Positions 31,200-43,684 of a stretch of 64,000 bases of DNA are shown one piece after another. How positions within the stretch are numbered: the first letter of the stretch is position 1; every line of letters begins with the position of its first letter. Below the pieces are notes generated by a model, which did no database searches, was not told the DNA's origin, and worked only from the letters and a program-made list of their open reading frames with translations. Source of the stretch: Anticarsia gemmatalis (Eukaryota > Arthropoda > Insecta > Lepidoptera > Erebidae); contig NC_134745.1 of assembly GCF_050436995.1 (NCBI RefSeq), forward strand, positions 10,106,001 through 10,170,000, in the 5' to 3' direction. Position numbers and translations under genes: made by a program.

Positions 31200-31492
31200 A
31201 TTAAGAAATCAAAGTTCCTCCCACGCAAGTGGTTGTAGGTTCGAACCCAAGGCAACACACCAATGACTTTTCGAAGTTATGTGTGTATTAGAAATAATTA
31301 TCACTTGCTCTAACGGTGACGGAAAACATCGTGAGGAAACCTTGCACGCCAAAAACTTTGTTTAATACATTTATTGAGAGCATGCAAAGTCCCCAACCCG
31401 CACTTGGCCAGCGTGGTGGACTCAAGGCCTAACCCCTCCTCCTCGTTTGCGAGGAGAACCTTGCCCTGTAGTGGGACAGAAATGGGTTATTA
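31200..31492 (+). repeat. SINE / non-LTR 3' tail repeat, lepidopteran type
   Basis: The head GTAGGTTCGAACCCAAGG resembles a tRNA B box. It is followed by TTATGTGTGTATTAGAAATA, ATCGTGAGGAAACC, CCCCAACCCGCACTTGGCCA, GGTGGACTCAAGGCCTAACC and ends CCCTGTAGTGGGACAGAAAT GGGTTATT. An inverted relative is at about 35465-35665 and another part at 47690-47800. It is a tRNA-derived SINE by structure; the exact family is not assigned. Confidence 0.7.
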
Positions 31493-31882
31493 AAAAAATC
31501 TCTCAGATTTTATCACAGCAACGGGATAAAGTAAACATTCTAATGTATTCGAACAACATCAAGAAAATTCCCAACGCATACACTTTAGAGAATAAACGCT
31601 CGACACCACGACACTTGGCACAACAATGAAGCTCGCGAAAACTCCCGATGTCCCACTTTCATACCTATCCGAAAATGTATGAATGAAAAAATACTTTCTT
31701 ACCTATTTTTCGAATAAAATACCGTTACCACACCGCACTCTTCGCAGGAAATAACCATGTCTCTACTTCGCCTCTATTATTTTTCGCCACAAGCAAAATG
31801 TTCAACGCTAAAGAAAAACAATAAACGAAAACGTTACGGTGAGCTTTTGGTAAACTCATCCAAAAGGTATCTATTGCTAATA

Positions 31883-31951
31883 GAATATCTTAGTTACTGG
31901 TATTTAATACCAGTAACTAAGATATTCTTAGTTACTGGTATTAAATACCAG
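31883..31951. repeat. Perfect palindrome with a third repeat arm
   Basis: Two 22-bp arms, 31883-31904 and 31906-31927, are exact reverse complements around a single T. They are followed at 31928-31951 by another copy of the arm core (TTAGTTACTGGTATT). It can form a cruciform or a strong RNA hairpin. Confidence 0.85.
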
Positions 31952-32464
31952 ATATTCAAAAGAAAATTACATTTCTATTTTCTACGACTAGTATCGTTTT
32001 TACAAAGATGTTAAATTAACCAGAAAACAATTTTCAAGCTTAGGTACTATATTGTCGTAATGTGAACATTTGATATTTTGGGCATTTCCCAGTTTACCCA
32101 ACTTGTTCCTACTTATTTAAGAAATATGTTTGATACGAAAGTAGGAAGCATAATATTGACAGTGTCATCTCCGGTAGTTGAGAGCCCTTGAGTGACTAGC
32201 GACATTTGCTACAAAATCCTACAGCTTAATATCATTTCCTTCAGCTCAGTTATATTTAGTAATTTTGCTTCGATTGTTATGTACTTTGTATCTTTATAGC
32301 ATCTAGAAATAGACTAAAGAGTGTAAGAGTATCTGTGTGATTGTACCCAAGCTTGCTTCATTAATGAGATAGTTTTCCTGTAACTGCACTTATGGTAGTG
32401 GTAACTTTGATAACCGTAAAATGTCTTCATTTTAAGTATGCGCACAGGTACATTTTATTATGAA

Positions 32465-32726
32465 CTAACTGACCCGCGCAACTTCGCTTGCGCCATATAA
32501 GAGAGAATGGGTCATAATTTTCCCCGTTTTTGTAAAATTTTTCGTTGCTACTCCGCTCCTTATGGCTCTAGCGTGATGTTATATAGCCTATAGCCTTCCT
32601 CGATAAATGGGCTATCTAACACTGAAAGATTTTTTCAAATCGGACCAGTAGATCTTGAGATTAGCGCGTTCAAACAAACAAACAAACAAACTCTTCAGCT
32701 TTATAATATAACTATAGAAGTATAGA
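32465..32726 (-). mobile_element. Non-autonomous Helitron
   Basis: On the minus strand it starts TCTATACTTCTATAGTTATA (a small local duplication near the 5' end) and ends GCGCGGGTCAGTTAG, where the terminal CTAG is mutated to TTAG. The internal blocks match the 252-bp copy at 11929. Confidence 0.8.
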
Positions 32727-35394
32727 TTAAGATCAGAAAATGGATTAGCTATACATATTACGGCTAAAGGAAAATTATGTTTTCATACACTCCATACCTA
32801 CTATTGTGAAAACATAGATTTAGATTAAAAGTAAGTCATGTGTGCATTGCGCTACAACAGTTCGGTTTAATTAAAGAGCGGAAGCGGGTACACCATCAAA
32901 GAACCGCTTTAATCTTGCATTGTGTTTTGTGAGCAAATATGTGAGATTAGGGCGGCTTCTTCACCGATCAATAATGTAAAAATTAGGACAAGTTAATGGG
33001 AGATTTACGAACTTTACTAACATGATCTTATTGAAGATTTGATTAGTTTATTCAGCTGCTTTACGTTTTAATAACTTTATCCATTTATGAGTTTAAAAGT
33101 ATTTAGGGTTATGTTAACAAAGAATACTGGTTCAGACTTCAGAGTGAATACTCGAAGCGTAACGAGTTAAAACAATATTTTATAATGCACACATAACTGA
33201 ACTGTCCTCACAAACATTAACGAGAATAATGACAAAACTTGGACAGACCTTTTTACAATCTTAAACTACCTACCAGCTGTTTAATGTACTAAGTTTTGAC
33301 AGTCCAAAATACCTTTTAAATTGCTTAATAAAAAGTAAATTATCACAAAAACAAAGAACGTCTTACTTACTTTTTCAACAGTCGATAAATGTTTAGTGCT
33401 TAAAGTCGGCATTCTACGTAAACCAGCCGTACAATTGACTGTCGTCTGGGGACAAACCTTTTTCACTGCGAGAGTCTTCGACATCGGTTACAGTGTGGAT
33501 AGAGTAACATTAAGATGGCTTTTATTTTGAATACTGTTGTGGAATATCACACATTTTTTAATGCAAATAATGAGAGTAGCCTTAAAACAGCTTCGTTAAG
33601 CTAATCGGCTATGACTAAGATTAGATTAAGAAGAATAAAATTCTTTAATCGTAATGCTAAATAGGATCAGTCCATTTTAGACAAGGAATTTTACATGATT
33701 TTATAATATTATTGATTATATCGGTAAGTTTTGAACCACAACAGTGGTAAGGAGGATTGATAATTGATGACGATTGATATTTTAATGAGAGCTATCGCTT
33801 GACTGTCCATTGGTACGTTAACATCATGTATTTTACAAATATTTCCAAACATCTGGATATAGTCTCATGCCATAACGAAGAGCGCTGTGCAAAATAATTA
33901 AATTATGGTTCCGAGAGAGTCTAGCGTCCTGCTATTGACACCATACGATACCTACTAAAAATTGTCACGCCCTCAACGTTGCCTTTTTCAACAATAATCG
34001 TATCTTTTACCATCTTGCTGTATAAATTCCCTATGGCCGTAGTATCTTAGCGTATCAGCAAAAAAACCGGCTCGTGCGTCGCGTAAAATACAGGGTACAT
34101 AGTTGCGTTCGTTTTATTACTTCGGGGATCAGCTCTGCGACTGTGACCGTAACTTGCATGAATTGTGAACATTGAATATGTTACAAGCAACAAATTGTAC
34201 AAGTAAATGGAATGTGTTTACTTTGACAGATACACCCCCTTCATTCGCAAGATGTTATGGACGGTTATTTAAAAATTGCTTCGTAGGACTGAATTTTATT
34301 TTTGGATGGGTATGTTTCTAAAGAAACCTGTCGCTATTTTTCTAGGTTAATAAAAATTTTTTGATTTCAAATTGATAATATACAGTCGGCAAAAAACAAT
34401 TAACCTTTTAGAATACTAGCACTTTTTGTTTCTATTACCTATGTAAAACTAAAATCTAGCGTAGAGTAGTCTGTTGCGTGTCCCAGCTTTTACTCGTACT
34501 TCCTTCAAGAATGTTTTCACGTCGCAAATACAGCCATTGCGATACGCACCGTCAAATAAGGTATATTTATTCTAGACCTTGGTTTGACTTAGAGTACCTT
34601 TTTACTGTCAAGTACTAAACGAGGGTGTCGTCAGCATTATTGGTTGGGAATACGTACTTGGTACTAACGGAAAATGAGAAAACCTTATTGCCGTGATAAA
34701 GAGCGTAAAGTCTTGATACTTACGATAAATATCTTGGCTGTATTTCCCTTTGATTAGCAATGGTAATAAAATGTATAGGTACTCTTTACTGTCGATCTGA
34801 TTCAAAGGAGGTAAAATTACGATAATGGTGCTACGTAAATTCAATGATGAAACTGATTTGAATACTAGAGTGTGAGGCACTCAGTGTTTTGGAAGTTATC
34901 TAAGAAATATATTGTTATTATAGACAAGACTCCTATCTAGTAGAAGATAGTACCTAAGTACCTACATTTTCGGTATGATATTGAAGCTTATATTTTATAC
35001 TTCATATCAATCAAATTGCTAGATATAATTTATTTTCATTTAATATTCAACTGAAATACCTATACTTTATCTAAAAGGGACCTTCGCAATAAGGACGAAA
35101 GACACGTGTTCTTTACGAAAGTACATATTTATTTAGTTTGACATACGTATGTCATTGCTCCCGCATATTATTCCCGCTTTCCGTTTGCACTTGGAACTGC
35201 ACAACCCCATACAAAAGGCTTACAAATGAAACTACAATGCGCTATAGACAATCTTTAACCCATCGTACTTCTGAAGATTGAAAATAATCTATAGTTGTGC
35301 AAAGCAATACAAACTTGGGTAACAAAAGGTCGCAATATCGGTAGCGGTTCATTCAATGCAAGCGTATTGGTTTGAAAATCATCGGTATTATGTC
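32727..35394. other. Intergenic, nothing recognised
   Basis: A 2.7-kb AT-rich stretch. The longest frame is 90 codons at 34608-34880 on the minus strand and has no recognisable features. No repeats were identified by eye. Confidence 0.5.
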
Positions 35395-35670
35395 GACTGC
35401 CTTTATGGCGCAGTTGCTAGTGTATCATGAGGTCTCGGGTTCGATTCGAATTCGATTCGGTCGAAGTATTTACATCATTCCTGTCCTACTGGGCAAGGGT
35501 CTCCTTCCGAACGTGGGAGGGGTAAGCCTTGAGTCCACTGCGCTGGTCAAGTGCAGGTTGACCTTGCATGCCCTCAAAAAATGTTGTTTCCTGTTAGAGT
35601 AAGTGATAATTATTTCTAATATTCACATAACTTCGGAATGTCATTAATGGGTTCGAACCATCGACCACTT
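35395..35670. repeat. Two SINE pieces in opposite orientation
   Basis: In + orientation, 35405-35450 shows a tRNA-like head: A-box-like TGGCGCAGTTGCTAGTG and B-box-like GGGTTCGATTC. From about 35465 the sequence is the inverse of the 31200-31492 repeat (CTACTGGGCAAGGGTCTCC, TTGAGTCCACTGCGCTGGTC, GGTTCGAACC). It is either a composite element or an insertion of one into the other. Confidence 0.55.
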
Positions 35671-35721
35671 GACTCGACCCATATTACATGACACTAACAT
35701 TGTTTACAGCGAAACATATAT

Positions 35722-35772
35722 TTTTTATTCCTCTGCCTACACCGTCTGGTAAAACAGGGGTGATATTATGTA
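35722..35772 (-). repeat. Short fragment of a dispersed repeat
   Basis: On the minus strand, CATAATATCACCCCTGTTTT and GGTGTAGGCAGAGG correspond to the 63240-63475 repeat. Only about 50 bp is preserved. Confidence 0.5.
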
Positions 35773-36128
35773 TGTACCTAAGTATGCTGTAAGTTATATT
35801 ATCATTGCAAGTAGACTTCGATCTTGTTATAGAAGCGTTTCCACCTTTTTATAGCCAAATTGTGTGATATCTCTAAACGTCTGGCGGGATCATCTTTTCA
35901 AATAAAGTTATATGCCCAATAATATTCGTTTGTTTATGATGTTTTCATCATTCCTTAACACTGGTGGATCCTGTTTCTATTAAACGTGAGAGTTTGTGCG
36001 AATGCCTATTACTGTGAAGTGTGAAACGACTTAATTAAAATAAAATCATAGATTACCAAAAATAATGATTATTATAATCTATTGTATGCTTTATCTTAAG
36101 GACTTTGACTATTGTTTTTATACAGCAA

Positions 36129-36285
36129 CTAGCTGACCCGGCAGACGTTGTTCTGCCATATAAAAAAGATGTTGGCCGATTCTCAGACCTACTCAATATG
36201 CTCACAAAATTTCATGAGAATCGGTCAAGCCGTTTCGGAGGAGTATGGTAACGAAAACTGTGACGCGAGAATTTTATATATTAGA
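36129..36285 (-). mobile_element. Short Helitron, second 3'-hairpin family
   Basis: The minus strand begins TCTAATATATAAAATTCTCG and ends with a different hairpin, GGCAG...CTGCC, then GGGTCAGCTAG before T. It is 157 bp. The interior AAACGGCTTGACCGATTCTC is a common lepidopteran repeat segment. Confidence 0.75.
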
Positions 36286-39200
36286 TGGTCACTTTAACTC
36301 ATGGATTGGCAATCCGGCACTTATCCGTAAGCCGAAGAGTCATCATTTCGTCAGCATACTGCATATAATGACAGAAACATTGAATTTAAAGGTAAGGTTT
36401 ACTTAAATCGAATGTCAATCATATTGATGAATGCACGTCTGTTAGTCTTGATGAATCCACGTTTCGATCGCGACTGTAACCGGTGACAGATGAAACCCCG
36501 TTAAGATAATACGGTCGTTTCAAGTGGATTATTGAGCGTTTGTTTTTGCAGATACATATTTTATTTATAAGTTTATATTCAATGAAAAGATTAAACTTAA
36601 AGCACGCCATTAAAAGATTTTTTTTAAATTTCTGAGTTAACGATTGAATGGAAACTTATACTTTTTAAAAGGCAATTACAAACTTTACGAATGTGCTTTA
36701 GGGTTCTATGACCAGTGACGAAATACTTAAAAATCCCTAAACATCGTATTAGTAAATTAAAGATCTAATCATTCTTTTAAAGAGAACATTAAAGTGTTAA
36801 ATACCGAAGTAAACTAACTTTAACGTAAATTTATATGCAATAGATTTCGTATACAATAAAGATAAGTATTTTAAGACGTAAAATAGTGTAATTCACACCT
36901 TAATGAAAGTTTATTTTTCACTCCAGACAGTTTGATGACACTATCTATCTTGGATCGCAGGGAGCAGACAGACTCAACGCACCATTTATTCATACCTGTC
37001 AGCAAAAAAATAATAGACCACGTCATTATGGCTAAGATAAATGTAGCAATGTAGTGCGGCTATCACTCAGTATGATAGAGGGTGAAAATGTATACACAAT
37101 AAAGAACTATTACCGATTGAATAGATTACAACCACTGAGAGTGCGAGCGCCGTGATATTTCACATGTTACTTCTGACAGCTATTATATTCGTTTCATTCC
37201 ACCTGTATATTTCGTTGCTATGTCGTAAGTGGTTCTCCACAATAGAATATTCTAGAACAATGTTAATGCTGGATAAAGCTTTGTTGATGATTGACGCGGT
37301 GGAATAGAACGTCGAAGAGGCAAGCCAAGTGTGAATTGATTTCCCATGTGAAAGACTTTCCAATAACCGCCGGCTCAAAGATTGAAGGCCGAATCAAAGA
37401 ATAGAAAACATTATCTTAAAAAAAGAATATTTAAATAATAAATAAGAGCACGTGTACTGAGAAATGAAATGGAAAAAGGCGAGTCTAAACTAAATACATA
37501 AAAAAATAAATATTATTGGACAACTCACACACGGTCATTTGATTCCAAACTAAGCAGAGCTTGTACTATGGTAAGCAAATAACTGATAAACATACTTATA
37601 TACTTGTAAAAAACATACTTTATAGATACATTAACACCCACATATTACATACACGATTAGTTTACATTATACAAATTTGTATTTATTTTTCCCAAATCCC
37701 CTCACGTTTCGCTTTTAATAGAGATGTTATCGCGTTACATAAATGTATTAAAATCTTCGCAATGAAAACGGTGCTGTAACAAAGTTGTCAAGTCAATATG
37801 AAGTTATTATAACTTTTGATTTGCAATTACACTCTTCAGCACGTGAATATAATTTTATAAAAATGTTGCTCATTATACAAGGAGAAGTTGTGATGACTTT
37901 CCGAGAAGTTTTTAAGATCAATATTTATGTTTTCCAAGATATTCATATTCATGACCGCTAAGCACTTGCAAATTGTGATTAGAAAAAATTGTGCCTTAGG
38001 TATATAATTTATTTTTGGAAGGGCAGTGTATTTTGCTTTGTTGTAAAACACTCACACAGACTAAGAAAACAAAATGGTTTCTTATTAATACACTTCTAAA
38101 ATCAGCATCTTTATGAATAAGATATTGAATTATCCTTGCATGGTTTCTGTAACATTGTGTATAGTCAATATATGTATAAGGAATCTTCGACGTTAAAACG
38201 TATAGTCGTTACTCTACATCTTTAGTACATCTTTGAGAAGCACCAGCCTTCCAGTTTCATAATAACGTCATATTACGTCACAGCTGCAATGCACACCAGG
38301 TACTAAAATACATTCAAGGACAAACTGATCACGAGCCTCCGAGTTTCAGCAACTTTCGACCGCCCAAAACACGTTGATACTTTAATAGGCTGAAAGATTT
38401 TTTGACAAAGTTGTTCAAAGTGTTCCCTAAGTCGTTGCTGGTGGCTTAAGCTTCTGTTAGCCAAAGTTAAGTCAGTCACGATTATAAGTTTTGGTGTTAT
38501 AACATTTCGGGAGGTTTATGTGAATTAATTAAAATTTTCTCTCCGTAACAAAATGGCTCTGACACGCTCTAGTAAGCAATCACGACCATTGTATTTTTTT
38601 GATTAGCTTTTAAAGTAGTTATTAATACTGTAGATTGCCGTTTGTTTCATGACGATATTCTATAACAATAAATATTGAGTTATATCAGCAAACAATTGTT
38701 AATTAGTATCAGAAATGCCAATTAAAATTATTGGCATGCTGCGAGAGCAAATATTTTAGGCGTTTTGCGTAAAGCTTTTTGTGTTAATATTCCAAACAAC
38801 GAACAACACAGATGTTAGCTTTTGTTTGTAGTCGATATAATAAAAACCTAATAAAAACAAAGCGAAATGAACTTTTTCAGAGCCTACAAAAGAGGAAAAT
38901 ACCGGCTGTCGAGTGAGAGGGTGAACGGACGAAATTTTATAAAATAAGATTTTAATGGAATCTTTCGGCCCTCAATAATTTATTAGAATAGCTGTTCATT
39001 GGCTGTGGCAAATATTTAGATTAAGGTAAAATTAATTCCTTTCTTATTATTTAACTGTGGAATTGTAATGAAAGAACATTTTGACTTTATTAAAATTCGA
39101 ACAATACGCCGCGGGTTTGTGCCAATGTCAATGAGGACATCGGCCTCGCATGCAGTGCTTATCGCAATAAAACGAAATATTGAAAAAGAGAACCTTTACA

Positions 39201-39794
39201 ATTTATTTAAATATTCGCGAGTAAATAAAGTGTTGAGAGAGGGTAGGTAAGGTACCTCGTAATTCTGATAAACATCGGCACACTAAGATTATAATCATAT
39301 CAAATAGTTATTTTATGTAAATGTTCTTGGTAGTTAGTAGAATTCTCACAAAGGCGAGGCATAATTTTCGGCCGCCAGGCTGTTTAGTCGACGGATTTTA
39401 GACAGCGTTACGACTTTAAAGAGATACCTAATTAGGTATCACAAACTGTGTTTGAATTAATTCGTTTCAAAAACGGTTTCTATTATCTTTGGAAACTGTT
39501 ATTCACAGAATATTATCTAGAGCACGTTAATTAATCAATTACCTCGATCGCAAAGGTTTTTGACCAGCATCAGAATCAAGATACCTGTCTAGATTAATTA
39601 CTTTTTTTCACTAAACGAAATGAATTTCCCGCAAGGTAAGACGCAAAACAGCCATTGTTTACGATTAAAGTTTACGACATAAAATACTAAGTTGGGTCGG
39701 AAACATAATAGTTTAATAAAATACCTACAACTTCCTAATAGCTTTCAAGGGGAATCTTCCTCTACCCCCATAACAATTAAAAGATATATCCCCT
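36286..39794. other. Intergenic, nothing recognised
   Basis: A 3.5-kb AT-rich stretch with short unrelated open frames on both strands (at most 72 codons). No conserved domain, structured RNA or repeat was identified. Confidence 0.5.
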
Positions 39795-40205
39795 ATGGTT
39801 CCCTGGATAATTACGCTAATTAATCAAACAAGCAAAAAATCGTCTGGTGGAGACCCGGGCTTTAATTACAGAGCAGTTTATTTTTCCTTTAAAGGGGATA
39901 GCGATAGCCCAGTGGCCAATGCCACCGGCTTGCCATTGGCAATCCTTAGTTCAATCTTTCATAGATTAAACACACTCTTAACAAAGCCTTCGGGCTTTAC
40001 TGGGGTACTGTGTAACGTGAAATCCATAATGCAAGTAATCTTTATAATTGCGTGGGCTATGGCACGAATTTCATTTAAAAAACAGCTCGTTAAATTTAGT
40101 ACAATAGTTCCAAGTAATAGAGCATCAAACCAATGTCTGCCTATCAGTGGCGAAGGCTCCCTGTTATTGTCTATCAAAAACTTTCCAATCGTCATTATAA
40201 ATTAA
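39795..40205 (-). pseudogene. Possible decayed Ty3/gypsy-like pol fragment
   Basis: The region is unusually open on both strands. On the minus strand, 40195-39959 reads SPLIGRHWFDALLLG and later PVKPEGFVKSVF, which recalls the end of the aspartic protease and the start of reverse transcriptase in Ty3/gypsy retrotransposons. A stop interrupts it and no catalytic motif is visible. The 136-codon plus-strand frame (39795-40205) would then be a shadow. The call is tentative; an unrelated repeat is equally possible. Confidence 0.3.
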
Positions 40206-41987
40206 TTCATGTCGGAATTCGTTGAGAAATATTAATAAGTTGTGAGTCGGTAAGTTTTCAGTTCCCAACTATCATTATTAAGTTTTCGAGTACGTCAATC
40301 TTAATCTGAGAGAATCCTTAGCAATGAGCCTGAAGATTTGTTCTCTGAGCTGTTTCAATACTATTATTATGTCTCATATCTTGTCTAACAAAATAATACG
40401 TATGCATTCAGACAGTCAGTCGGGTGCTTCCTTAATTTACACAAATCCTTATCAAAATTTTATTTTCATAGTATAGCATTAACTTCAACACATACTGTAC
40501 TCTGTAGGTATCTATTTTATCCAAAACTATAACAGGATATAGTAAATGCCATCAAAAACATCCTTTAAAAAACCCCAAGTCTCGCAGCTCAGTCTCTCTG
40601 CCGTAAAAAGTTGTAAGATCTATGTAATACCAAGTCGATTAATCTATTTATGCAAAACTATAACTATATAGTATAAATACGTTGGACTAACCACTCTCGA
40701 ACATGTTTTGCATGAATGAGTTGATACCCACATTATTATATCAAATACCCTCATTTTCCAACTGCATAGAGCTCTATTTAACGTAGTTTTAAACGTGTTC
40801 AGAAATATGAACATGTTCGGCTGATTATTCACAATGCAAATTTATCAAAACATTAACAATTTTACTAAACTATTGGTTCAATTTTGTACTAATGAAAGAC
40901 TGGTGTATTTTAACAAACGATGTTTGATTATTAGTATAAATTATTATTGTTTAAATGGACGTGTTTGCATTATTTTTCTACAAAATGTACTGGTAGATGT
41001 AAAATAGAAAGAGGTGCAAAGTTAACCAAACAGAGTAGTTGCTATCGAATTTGAAGTATGACTACAAACATTTGAAAAAGAAAATAAAATAAATTGTACC
41101 AAAAAATTGGATGGATTCACCAGGAAGTTGCCAACAGGCACCGCGACGCAGGTGCGTTTTATGAAAAACCACATAGATTTTAACCCTTTTGTACAATTTC
41201 ACCCCATACTTTACAATGTTGTATCAATCGATATCGTAAAGTTACTCAATTACAAAATTTTGTTCGCACAATTCGGTAGAATTGCTATACTTACAAGTTC
41301 TTACGAAACCAATAAGGAATTACGTCACGTAGATCTCATGACACATCAAATTCATATAAAATATATTAAAAATCTTGTAGATGTGACACAGAAAATTCTA
41401 TTCATAAAATCGGATGCCTAAGCACGAGTTGATTGTTACACTCGCGCAATCAGAGGCGATTAAATCTCAGGAGCATTGAATCGCTACCGTCGAACATTGC
41501 TCGTAATATAAGAATAGGCGCAGCTGGCTCGCGCTCCACATAACCTAAAATACAATGAATTACTCGTATTGGATGGATTACTTGCCATTTGGAAATTTTA
41601 TTTGAAGAATATAATACGTTATTTACCAGTGACAAAGGACTTCGGCTTTAAGTAATTTAAAATTCGAGTATTTACATACAAAATACTTGCTTAAGGGTAC
41701 TGTTAGGTAGGAAACTGTAATGAAGCCCGCTTAATTTACATTTAAGGCTGCATAATAGGAAATCAAACGGATAACTATCTAAAACAATGTTTGATGTGGT
41801 TATCTATCGGTTTTATACTGATCATGATGCTTCAGAACGCAGTTTGCGGCCGTGACGTGAAGCTAAGATAGTTTTAATGAACAGTTTAACATGAGACTAA
41901 AATATCTCGTGAAGCGATCAAATTACCTTTTAAAACAATCTTAGCACATAGCTATGCTAGGAATTTCCAGCTACTGACACCTCTGTT

Positions 41988-42030
41988 AGCTCCAGGAAAG
42001 TTTCATATCATTTGAAACTTTCCTAGAGCT
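41988..42030. repeat. 43-bp inverted repeat (hairpin)
   Basis: AGCTCCAGGAAAGTTTCA pairs with TGAAACTTTCCTAGAGCT with one mismatch across a 7-base spacer. Weaker complementarity seems to extend outwards (CTGACACCTCTGTTAGC versus GCTGACATCTTAACG), suggesting a small foldback element. Confidence 0.7.
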
Positions 42031-43548
42031 GACATCTTAACGTAGCCACTAAACAAGAGAAAAAGGTCGAGAGCGTAACATTGAACGAAGCACCTCATAT
42101 TTGCATATACATGCTTTCAAATCTTCCTATAGTCTGATAACTTGGTAAAGAGCCTTAGAATTCACGATGTAACTACAATATAATAGAAATTTTGATGTAT
42201 ATAAAATAGTAACTATAGCAATTATGTTTGCGGATGAATAAAGTTCTAAATTCTTAATTTACGTAACCTCCGCTTCCTACGAACTTAGTAGACACGGCTC
42301 TATACTAAGTTGTTGGACTATAGCGATGCGGTTATAAGCGTTTTCATATTTTCTTGTTCGAAGTTTGGAGCCATCGCACAGAATTTTTAATAACACGTTA
42401 CGTACACACTCATATGTACGTCGAACAACGCGAATAAACGCTTTGTTGTACTTTCCTTAATACCTTAATATAGTAATCTTTGCTATGTCTATAGAACCAA
42501 GATTTTGAATTAAAGCGAAAGCCTAACGTTTCCAGAGTCGCGTGATAAAAGGGATTAGGTGAATCCAAACTTGTTACAGTAGGTACTTACACTAGTTTTC
42601 TTTGTGGGGACAAAAATAGAACACTTATGAACAAACTTTGTTACGTGTAAAAGTAAGTAAAAATAGACTTGGGTACTTTTATGAAGATCATAAGTCACGC
42701 TACACAATAACTTTTGACTATTTATAGAATAGAAACTTACCTAGCATTACGCCATAATTTTTATGCTTTTAATTATTATTGTGGACTACATAATCGCTCA
42801 CTCGTTGTGTACGAAGCCCTCTTCAAGTAATAAAAAGTTATAAATATCATATCTACCCAGAAGGTTGGCTGCTAGTTTTTTTATATAGTCGATCAATTAT
42901 ATTATATTGCAAAGTATTATTGTTTGTTTAGGGTTTATGTTGTGCATCACTGCTATTATATTTTTGACAGTATCAGTACAAGGTATTCTTATGTCTCGGC
43001 TTATTCCAGAAAGAGGCGTGATTTAATGTATGTATAAAACAAGGTGATATTAAATTTGATTGTGCAAACTTAACGCATAATTTCAGGGCTAGGTCTTTTA
43101 ATTCATGTATATATGTAGGTATAATGATATAAAAACACCAAACGAAATCGCATTACAAATAGCAACATGAAACTCACGTTGTTCACCCAGTTTCCATATC
43201 ATCTCGAAGACAAAGTCACGTTTACAACCTTGTGATCGCGATCAAAGAGTTTATGTATAAATTATATTGATAGCCAACAGTCACTATTCGCCCTACTTAC
43301 ACAAAAACAAAGCTTATCTCTAATCAGTATTAGGTAAGTGGCTATTGTACGACAGACAGACGTGAAGATTAGACGGCGAGAGATAAAGATACGAGTACTG
43401 ATAAAACTCTATGTTTACACTTATCAAACATTATCCTTAACTTTGCTACAGGTAGGGGCAGAAAAGTCCGTCTTATTGTTCACATTTATCCCTCAAGATA
43501 AGCAAGCATACTGATGATTTCTACAACAATATCAGTTGCAATAAGTCA

Positions 43549-43684
43549 GAAGCGCAATTTTCTATAGTCGATGCTATCGAGTATCGAGTATTTAAAATGT
43601 ACTGCAACAGTAGTTCCTTCGGCGCCCGCTAGAGTCGCTGATCAGATTTTCATATAAAATTTCTGATAGAGTATCGCTCTTCTG
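43549..43684 (+). mobile_element. GCGCGATT-TIR MITE copy
   Basis: It starts AGAAGCGCAATTTTCTATAG, continues TCGAGTATCGAGTATTTAAA, GGCGCCCGCTAGAGTCGCTG, ATCAGATTTTCAT, and ends GAGTATCGCTCTTCTG. It lacks the GCTAGCCGGTTGTCG block of the longer copies. Confidence 0.65.

Noticed and set aside
31200..31260. tRNA-like B box at the start of the 31.2-kb repeat as a real tRNA gene
   Set aside because: There is no complete cloverleaf or acceptor pairing, and a SINE body follows directly.
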